NCBI RefSeq assembly: GCF_003855395.1
Contig: NZ_CP034015.1
Span: 1,746,001 to 1,810,000 of the forward strand
Source: Shewanella livingstonensis
GTDB lineage: Bacteria > Pseudomonadota > Gammaproteobacteria > Enterobacterales > Shewanellaceae
Direction of reading: 5' to 3'
Length of the DNA stretch: 64,000 bases
Part shown: positions 53,458 through 61,600 of the stretch, one piece after another
How positions within the stretch are numbered: position 1 is the stretch's first letter
Layout of the letters: the number at the start of each line of letters is the position of its first letter
Program-made: the position numbers and the translations under genes
Notes under the pieces: generated by a model
Database searches by the model: none
The model's input: only the letters and a program-made list of their open reading frames with translations
What the model was told of the DNA's origin: nothing

Positions 53458-55494
53458 TTACAGCGTAAATCGTTCAACCGAGGTGGTCAGTGAATGAGCT
53501 AATTGATTTAGTTGTTGGCTTTGTTCTGTCATCGATGTCGATTCTTGTGCATTTTGCTCTGCAGCATCAGCAGTTTGGCTCATGGTAAGTTCTATTTGTT
53601 GGCTATAATTTACTTGTTCATTAGATGCATAAGTAATACTTTGGCTCATGCCATTGATGGTGCTCAAAGCCTTTTCAATTTGCTCAATAGCATCATGCAA
53701 CGACTGACTTTGTTCCACACATTCACTGGCTTGTATTTGTCCTCGAGAGATAGCATTTACGGCATGAATCGTTTCTTGTTGCAGGGCATTAGTCATGGTT
53801 TGAATCTCGGCTGTTGATAATTGCGTTCTAGAGGCCAATGAGCGAACTTCATCGGCTACTACGGCAAAACCACGGCCATGTTCACCCGCTCTCGCCGCTT
53901 CAATCGCCGCATTTAAGGCTAATAAATTGGTTTGATCGGCAATCGCACTAATAGTCGTTAAAATTCCGCCAATATTATTACTGTGCTGACTCAGTTTGGC
54001 CATGATCTCAACAGAGTCGTGCAGGCTGGCAGATAAGGTTTCAATACGGATACGATTATCATTAGCAATTCCCTTTATTTGTACCCCTTGTAAAGAAGCT
54101 AATTTGACATGCTGTTCTGATTCGGAGGCTTGCTCATTCACCTGATTTGAACTGTGATGGATTTGTTCTGCAAGTTGCTTAGCTTGACCAATACTGCTGA
54201 TTTGAATTACTGCTGATGTAGATATCTTTTCACTTTGCTCTTGTGAGCGGATAGCAGCTGCATCGAGTGAGTGAGCATCATGGCTAATGGCTTCAAGTAA
54301 GTGAGTTAACTCGTCAGACAGTTTATTAATATTATCCATCAACTCACCGAATTCATCATTATTTCGCTTAGTTAATCGATGAGATAAATCACCGCTAGCG
54401 ATGCGCGATAATGCCCTGTTAATTGCTTGTAAAGGGCCTAACATCGCTTTTGAGGTAAAGTAATAAATAAAGGTCGCCATTAATACAAATATTACAGCCA
54501 TTGAAATTGCTAATGTTTTTGCGGTACTCACTTCATCTATTGCAACTATTTGTAACTCTTGAAATCTTTTGTTAGCGAGTTTGACTAATTGATCTAACTG
54601 ATGATTAGTGGCGTCAAAAAACGTATTGGCTTGTTGATGACTTTGTTCAGCCAAACTTTGATTATTGACGACATTTTGTTGCGCGGTATACAAGGTGCCA
54701 GGAGCATCGGTGAACTGTTTAATGGCACGCAAATTAGTGTCAAAATCGGCAAATAGGGCAGTAGCATTTAAATATTCAGCCTGTTGGGCTAAGTAATTAC
54801 CATTGACAGTTATGTTACCTAATAACATGGCAACATCTTGTTTATGGATATTGATTGCCTCTACAGAAGTTAATCGGCCTAATTCTGTCATGGTATTGCC
54901 AAGTGTAAATAACATATCGTCAATGCGCACTCCGCCGCTAATGACTTCTGCTAATAATGGTGCCTCGTCAGTAGATGCTTCGATAAGCTCTAAATCAATC
55001 ATATTGTTACTGGCGCTTATACGCGCATCGTCAAACTGTTGTTTTAGGTTGGTAAAGCTAGCGCGAGTTTGCTCTATGTCGAGTTTTGCTCTGAACATGG
55101 TTTGCGATTGTTGTACGTACTGCTGATAAGCATTTTTTGCTTGAGTTAATGACTGTTGCATCGTAGGCTGGTCGGCTACTTTTATTAACAGCGTGGTTAA
55201 TACGTTATTGAATTCTTGTTGTAATTGATTAAATTGTTTAAAGCTGAGATTGATATTGTCATTACCTGTTTGTGAATAAGCTAGGCTATCTGTCTTTGCC
55301 ATTTTTAATAAGGTAATTTGCAGTGCATTTGATTGGTTTTGAACGGGAACCGCTAAGGTTTCAATATTATCATTTGCTGTTTGAATTTGATTTAGAGAAC
55401 TATAGAAAAAGCTACTTCCAGTAAGCAGTAACAAGCCTATTGAGGCAAATCCTAAAGCTATTTTCTGTTTGATTGTCAATTCGAATATTGTCAT
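53458..55494 (-). CDS. Methyl-accepting chemotaxis protein
   Basis: This membrane receptor would sense a ligand in the periplasm and control CheA. The 678 residues have a membrane helix at about 10-32, a ~290-residue mostly helical periplasmic domain (ligand unknown), a second membrane helix (~325-347), a HAMP domain ([20 protein letters not shown]) and the signalling hairpin tip ([36 protein letters not shown]). No C-terminal NWETF-like pentapeptide is present; it ends TTSVERFTL. Confidence 0.94.
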   Translation of the reverse strand: MTIFELTIKQKIALGFASIGLLLLTGSSFFYSSLNQIQTANDNIETLAVPVQNQSNALQITLLKMAKTDSLAYSQTGNDNINLSFKQFNQLQQEFNNVLTTLLIKVADQPTMQQSLTQAKNAYQQYVQQSQTMFRAKLDIEQTRASFTNLKQQFDDARISASNNMIDLELIEASTDEAPLLAEVISGGVRIDDMLFTLGNTMTELGRLTSVEAINIHKQDVAMLLGNITVNGNYLAQQAEYLNATALFADFDTNLRAIKQFTDAPGTLYTAQQNVVNNQSLAEQSHQQANTFFDATNHQLDQLVKLANKRFQELQIVAIDEVSTAKTLAISMAVIFVLMATFIYYFTSKAMLGPLQAINRALSRIASGDLSHRLTKRNNDEFGELMDNINKLSDELTHLLEAISHDAHSLDAAAIRSQEQSEKISTSAVIQISSIGQAKQLAEQIHHSSNQVNEQASESEQHVKLASLQGVQIKGIANDNRIRIETLSASLHDSVEIMAKLSQHSNNIGGILTTISAIADQTNLLALNAAIEAARAGEHGRGFAVVADEVRSLASRTQLSTAEIQTMTNALQQETIHAVNAISRGQIQASECVEQSQSLHDAIEQIEKALSTINGMSQSITYASNEQVNYSQQIELTMSQTADAAEQNAQESTSMTEQSQQLNQLAHSLTTSVERFTL

Positions 55495-55898
55495 TTAATA
55501 TCTCTTATTGTAATTTTCTGACATTCATTCTTACAGTCTTAATATCTCACTAAGCATATTCATTGTCTGAGTACGACATACTCTAGACTAGTTCGTTGTT
55601 AAAAAAATGTAAATACACTTGTATAAAAATAGAAATATATCTTTGTTTTAATAGTAATATTTTACTATTACGATGTAGATTGCTGTCCTGTATCAATGTC
55701 TGTCGATTGAGACCGTACCGCCATCATCAGATAGATAATCCTGGGTAGACCATTGTGAGTAAAAATTTCGGATAAAAATTCAGATAACTGTTTATAGTCG
55801 AATAGACAACTTTCAACTGTTTGATTAACGTCTAAACAATATATTTTTTATCGCTAAAACGGTTACTTTTATCACTATTGCAATTATTCGAGGTTAAT
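55495..55898. other. Divergent intergenic region between receptor and FAH-family genes
   Basis: This AT-rich 404-base stretch has a small perfect hairpin TAATAGTAA (55649-55657) / TTACTATTA (55662-55670). No promoter stands out and no gene fits. Confidence 0.55.
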
Positions 55899-56591
55899 GT
55901 GGATCTACAATCGGTAATACTAACGCAACCAGATGGCCAAGATATCAATACCATGTCATCAAAAATTGTCTGTATTGGGCGTAATTATGTTGAGCATATT
56001 CACGAGCTGGGTAACGACATACCCGATGATATGGTGGTATTTCTTAAGCCTAATTCAGCTATTTCTAATAGCTTATTAAGTTATGCTGGTGAAGCTTTGC
56101 ATTATGAAGCCGAGTTATGTTTTATGGTAAGTGATGGTCAGTTTAGTGCAGTCGGTGTTGGGCTGGATATGACCAAGCGCGAGCTGCAAACCAAGTTAAA
56201 AAACCAAGGCTTACCATGGGAGCGAGCAAAAGCCTTTGATGGTTCGGCATTATTCAGTGAATTTATTGCCATAACAGCAAATATGAAAGATTGGTGCTTT
56301 CAATTAACCATTGATAATGCCGTGACGCAATTAGGTCATCAGCAATTAATGATGTATCAACCACAGGATATATTTAATGTTGTTAGTGAGTTTATGACTT
56401 TAAATGATGGTGATATTGTGATGACCGGAACCCCCAAAGGCGTAGGCGTGGTGACAGCAGACAGTACCTTTGAGCTGAGCTTATGGGCTAATGTGCCATT
56501 TAATGTATTTGAGACTGCGTTGTCTGGCGATAAACCGATTGAACAGCTTTGTGGTAGCCCAGAAATCGTTAAGCAATGGCAGGCTAAATAA
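55899..56591 (+). CDS. Fumarylacetoacetate hydrolase (FAH) family protein
   Basis: The 230-residue protein has the FAH fold signatures IVCIGRNYVEHIHEL, the Glu-x-Glu metal site in YEAELCFMV and the C-terminal GDIVMTGTPKGVGVV. Relatives cleave C-C bonds of acylpyruvates or decarboxylate oxaloacetate; the exact substrate is not clear. The GTG at 55899 has GAGG 5 bases upstream; an ATG at 55953 is a possible but less well placed start. Confidence 0.85.
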   Translation: MDLQSVILTQPDGQDINTMSSKIVCIGRNYVEHIHELGNDIPDDMVVFLKPNSAISNSLLSYAGEALHYEAELCFMVSDGQFSAVGVGLDMTKRELQTKLKNQGLPWERAKAFDGSALFSEFIAITANMKDWCFQLTIDNAVTQLGHQQLMMYQPQDIFNVVSEFMTLNDGDIVMTGTPKGVGVVTADSTFELSLWANVPFNVFETALSGDKPIEQLCGSPEIVKQWQAK

Positions 56592-56623
56592 TATTAGTGC
56601 ACGTCATAGAGCAAGCTCGAAAT

Positions 56624-56661
56624 AAAAAATGACCATCTTTAATAAGATGGTCATTTTTTAA
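56624..56661. terminator. Two-way terminator after FAH-family gene
   Basis: AAAAAATGACCATCTT / AAGATGGTCATTTTTT is a 16-bp stem with TAAT loop, with T runs on both strands. It serves the plus gene and the convergent minus gene that ends at 56678. Confidence 0.94.
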
Positions 56662-56677
56662 GACAAGTAAATTGGCA

Positions 56678-56935
56678 CTATCTCATTAACGCTACGGCTT
56701 CCATATCTAGCTCGATATCAGTGCAACCTTTAACACAATAAATCCCCGGGGCTTTATCTGCGGGTTTGGCCTTTGTAGTGTTAGGTGGCAATTGTAACGT
56801 CAGCGGTTTATTACAGTCGTTGCAAGTGGCACTATTGCCTTTTAGCATGCGCTTAATCAGATTTTTTTGTTGATTAAACGACGCCAGTGTTGGATCGTTA
56901 ATCGTTGAAAAATCAAGTTTCTGGGTATCGCTCAT
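56678..56935 (-). CDS. Small Cys-rich protein, possible zinc-binding, downstream of pfaD
   Basis: The 85-residue protein has two Cys pairs, CNDC (~40-43) and CVKGC (~67-71), consistent with a zinc ribbon, and otherwise charged helices. The ATG at 56935 follows AGGA; a longer frame start at 56971 has no such site. I do not know its function. It lies about 75 bases after pfaD on the same strand. Confidence 0.75.
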   Translation of the reverse strand: MSDTQKLDFSTINDPTLASFNQQKNLIKRMLKGNSATCNDCNKPLTLQLPPNTTKAKPADKAPGIYCVKGCTDIELDMEAVALMR

Positions 56936-57009
56936 GTTGGTTCCTATCTTTATAGCTGAGCTCGCAATCAAGCGAGATCACTCTATTACTTGGTCGATCA
57001 GTTTATCGA

Positions 57010-58638
57010 TCACTTTACTTGGTCAATAGGGCGCCAGCGCTGTAATGCTACTGGAAGACTCACACCTTGCGCCGTTAATAAATTCACTCGGGCCAAATAA
57101 GCTGCGCCATGCATTAAGTGTTTAGCTAAGTCTACTGCATGACGCTGGGTGTAGTCATCTAAATAACTGCCTTTTGCCCAAGCATTAAATGCGCCAAGTG
57201 ATGGTCCGGCCCAAATTTGATAGTCCATCTCGCGGCCCACTTCACCTGAGTTTGACCAGCGGCTTGATAAACCTAGATACCAGCGGAAAATTAACGCCAT
57301 TTTACGTTTAGGGTTATCTTTAGCGCGTTCAATTTGTTTTGGGTCACGCTCATTAAAATGCGCTACGGTGCCAGCCCAAATGTCTTCTAAACTTGAACGG
57401 AATACTTGTTTTTCAAGCTTTTCACGCTCATCAGCAGGGATTGCGTCGATAGAGTCATAGCGAGTATAGAGCTCATATAATTTGTTGGCGCGCATCGGGA
57501 ACAAGGTGCCGCGCTTTACCACTTGCAGCTTAACACCCATTTCGAACATATCGGCAGCAGGTGCCATAGTCACATCGGCCATTTCAGTCGTGGCGAGTAA
57601 CTTACGAGTATGCTCGCTGGCTCCGGCTTCTACACAGGCTTGGTTGATTGAACCGGTAACAATATAGGCTGCGCCCATATGAAATGTCGCTAGTGCAGCA
57701 TCTGGCGTACCGACCCCACCACCGGCACCCACGCGGATAGGCGTTTTGTAATTGTATTGCGCTTGCACCTCATCTTTTAATGCCAAAATAGTCGGCAGTA
57801 AAGTCACTAATGGACGGTTGTCAGTATGACCGCCTGAGTCTGCTTCGGCAGTAATATCATCAGCCATTGGCACTAGCTGCGCCAGTGCCATTTGCTCTGC
57901 GCTGATAAGACCTTCATCAACCAATTGTTGTAGCATTTTAATTGGCGCAGGTTGCATAAACTTAATCGCCACTTCAGTACGGCTGATTTTAGCAATCACT
58001 TTATTGTCTATTTGCACATCGCCATTTGCATTGCGGCTTAAACCAGCTGCACGGTAATAGACGATTTGCGGGGTTAAGCCTAAAAAGGCTGACGCCTCAA
58101 CGGTACGCACTTTATGCTTTAAAAATAGCTCGACACTGCCACGCTCTAATGCTGGCTCGCTTGGGCTGTGGATCAAGTTAAACATGTATGGGCCATTAGG
58201 CAGCGCTTCTTGAATGCGCTTAATCGCTTGTTCAACCCGTGATGGAATTAACCCTGCTGCGCCAAACGAGCATAAAATACCCGCTTGGCCTAACGCGATA
58301 ACCAGCTCTTCAGAAGAAATACCATTGGCCATCGCGCCAGCGTAATAGGCATATTTTACCCCATGGACGCGGCGAAAATTACTGTCGTCTAAGCTTTGGG
58401 TCCCTAGGGCAGGGGCAAATGCGCTCACTGGCAGTGCATTTATCGCTGTAATAGCATCGGTCACAACTTGAGCTTGTTGCGCCACACCTAAACCATACTG
58501 AGTGTCGTTAACCACATAACACGCTTGTGATAAATCTTTAAGTTTTTTGTCCATGCCTGAGGGCTCGAAGCTGACGTGTGGCTGACTAACTTGCCAAGGC
58601 CAAGGAGAAAGCTTTTCGTTATGCACTTGTGTTGTCAT
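57010..58638 (-). CDS. pfaD: PfaD, enoyl reductase of polyunsaturated fatty acid synthase
   Basis: PfaD is the separate FMN-dependent enoyl reductase that works with PfaA-C to make EPA or DHA type fatty acids. The 542 residues show the 2-nitropropane-dioxygenase-like barrel: GAAGLIPSRVEQAIKRI, the TVLLP-type phosphate-binding part VGAGGGVGTPDAALATFHMG and YIVTGSINQACVEAG. It follows pfaC by 20 bases on the same strand, so the two are co-transcribed. Confidence 0.96.
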   Translation of the reverse strand: MTTQVHNEKLSPWPWQVSQPHVSFEPSGMDKKLKDLSQACYVVNDTQYGLGVAQQAQVVTDAITAINALPVSAFAPALGTQSLDDSNFRRVHGVKYAYYAGAMANGISSEELVIALGQAGILCSFGAAGLIPSRVEQAIKRIQEALPNGPYMFNLIHSPSEPALERGSVELFLKHKVRTVEASAFLGLTPQIVYYRAAGLSRNANGDVQIDNKVIAKISRTEVAIKFMQPAPIKMLQQLVDEGLISAEQMALAQLVPMADDITAEADSGGHTDNRPLVTLLPTILALKDEVQAQYNYKTPIRVGAGGGVGTPDAALATFHMGAAYIVTGSINQACVEAGASEHTRKLLATTEMADVTMAPAADMFEMGVKLQVVKRGTLFPMRANKLYELYTRYDSIDAIPADEREKLEKQVFRSSLEDIWAGTVAHFNERDPKQIERAKDNPKRKMALIFRWYLGLSSRWSNSGEVGREMDYQIWAGPSLGAFNAWAKGSYLDDYTQRHAVDLAKHLMHGAAYLARVNLLTAQGVSLPVALQRWRPIDQVK

Positions 58639-58658
58639 TATTATTATCCCTGTTGACC

Positions 58659-61600
58659 TTATGCTTCTTCAATACAGATTGCGATGTCTTTGACTTCATA
58701 AATACGCAGACCATCTTTACTGAGGTTTGCGTCGCCAATGATGATGCGTTTGCCGTCTTCATCTTTTACTGCGCTGATATGCACATCCAGCGACATTTGT
58801 TTGTTCAGTGGGTTTATTTGGCCGCGATACTTCCATTTTATATCTGATAAGATTTGACCAAATTTCGGGTTAGTGAAACCTTTGCCTAGATCTTTGCTGA
58901 TGGCGTAAGTTTGCATCAACTCGATTACGGCTTCAACGCCTAATGAACCTGGCATTACCGGATCTTGATGGAAGTGGAATTGGAAGAACCAATCACTTGG
59001 GTCAATAGTGCGTGACGCCGCTAAATAGCCTTTGCCGTACTTGCCGCCAGCCTCAACGATTTCTGCCTTGTCGATAAAGTTAAGTTGGCCACCTGCTAAG
59101 CGATAATGAGGCTGGCTAGCCGGTGCATTAAACACCCGTGAGGTTTTATCCAGTAAGTTCACACTAATGTCAGCCGCGACATTGTTCTCAACATGCCAAG
59201 GCTTCGTTACTCTGCCGTTATCGATACCAAGTTGGTTTTTAAGCGCATCGCCTTTGAAGTAGCCAAATACTGCAGTGCCGCTATAAAAGGCCTCTCCATC
59301 GACGCTTAAATCGAAGCTGAAGTATTGAATAATGTTACTGCCAGCTATAACCGTTGATAAAAGCTTTGAATCGTTGACGATAGTTTTACCGCGTAAATCC
59401 ACATGGCGCAATAATTTACCGCTACCATCTAAGTTACGGAAAAACAGCTCTTGCCCTGGGAAGCCCAAGGTGGTGCCCATGTAGCCTGAGATGAAGCCGT
59501 TAGGTTGTAATGAAATTTCCATTAACACCGAATAAGGCATCACCCCTTGATGACTGTTTTTGGTAAAGTACCAAGCATCGGCCGGCACTTCATATTCGGC
59601 GATACAAGAGGACGGCTTTTTCAGCTCGCCGCGCTTACCGTTAATTTCCACTACGCGGGTGGTTAACTGTAAATCACCACACGGTGTGCGCGGCGGAATT
59701 AAGCCGCGGTAAATACTAAAATCTGGACCGAAACAGTTCTCAATGTTACCCGTGGCAAATTCAAACATGTGATAAGGGGTAAACGGCACAGTATCAGGTA
59801 CGCGGTTGGCGTACTTTGAATCGGCAGCTACAGTTGGCGCTTCTACGTGTTTAAGCGGAATAACACCTTTATTGGTCGGCGCGCTTAAATCTGGCACTTG
59901 CGCCATCAATGGGGCTTTGTTAACACTAACTTGATTGGCTGACGTGTTTGCATGAGTAGTTTGTGAAGATAGCAGCGGGTAACGAGTACATTCGCTTTCT
60001 TCTTTTATCATCACGCCTAAGTTTTGGAAATCCACCACAGCCTTGCCATTGAGTAAAATATCAATGTTAGCTTTAGCGTAAGGGCGTGGATGAATACCAA
60101 TTTCCGTCACTTCCATGCGATAAGTTAATGTCCCATGTTGCGGTAATACTTGTCCGCGACAACGTACTTTTTGCGAAGCATTTTCAAGTGGTTGGAAACG
60201 ACCATTACTCACTAAGGTGTGCATGCCGATATGCAACATAAAGAACTGTAATAACTGACCACAGCCTTCGGCCATTAATGAGCCCGCCATCACTTGATCA
60301 CCTTGGAAGTGGCATGGGAAATACCAGTGATCCGGTGCCAATTGCTTATGACCTTCAATTAAGCCTAAGCCCCAAGCGCCGCCACTCACATCTAGCTTGC
60401 TAACTTGCTCAATCATTAAGAACTTTTCAGAAGCGAAACATAACGATGGCTGTAAACCATTTTCTAGCTGGTGGCTAACGTGCGCGCCGCCAAAACAGCT
60501 GCCAATATCACCATTGAGTAAATGATGGATTTGACCATAGTTAAATTCTGCCTGAGCACAATGCAGTAGCGGTTCAAAACGCGGTTTGTTAGGGTTGTTC
60601 ATCACGCTTATACGATTTTTGATTTCATCTTCTGTGTGAATAACGCCTTTTCCATCAGCTAATTCTTGATCAGTAAAGAAGCCTGCACAGCCGCCGTCCA
60701 TTTTGAGGATCATCTTATCGCCAACGAAACATTCGTAAGAGAAGAAGAAGAGTAGCGTGTCGCCATTGCTGGCAAAGTTATTAATTTTGATGTCGTAACG
60801 TAATGTATCGCCGCCGCGAGGTAAATCGGCTAAGAATGTTAGGGTGCAATCTAATAAACGGTAAACACGTTCGCCTTTGTTTTCAAAGTCGATGCCTAAG
60901 TAGCTAATCAACATCAGGTCACATTGACCAGACTCAACCGCGACCGCCCAAGGGATTTGACCATCGACTAAATAAGGTGCGTCCACTGGAATGTCATATT
61001 CAGTGGTCATTGAACAAGGCTTATATTGGTTCATGGTTGCATCAAGTTTAGTGACGCGTGATACCAATAAATAGTCAGTGGTAGGCAGACGTACGCGACG
61101 TTTATAGCCGTCAATAATCGCGTAATCTTGACCAAATACCTTGGCGATATCACCCTCGGCATATTCCACTAAATCTGCGTAATTCCAAATGCACGGTTTA
61201 TCGGCTGGAATAGGGGCGGTGTATGCGGGGACTCTTGAGTGATCAGGCGTTGAATGATCAGGCGCTGCATGATTGGGTGTTAATACTGTTTGATGAGCAG
61301 GTTGCGCCAAGACGTTTACCGCTTGAGGTGCAGTTTGTATTTGCTGTAAAGGCTGCACAGATCCTGAGCTTACGGTACTTGAGCTTGCGGTATAAGCGGT
61401 TGGCTGACCATTAACCTGGGCTAATTGCTGTTTTAGCAAGGTGTCAGCCACTTTAAGGCCTGCATCGCGACTTTTCAAAAAGGCTAAATGTGCTTGTTGC
61501 GCTAGCCACTGATTTTGCTGAAAAGCGTTTAAATGGGCTGGCGGTACACTCTGGGTAAACGCAGAGTGTGCAGAGTTTAGTTTAGTAGAAGCCGGTTTTA

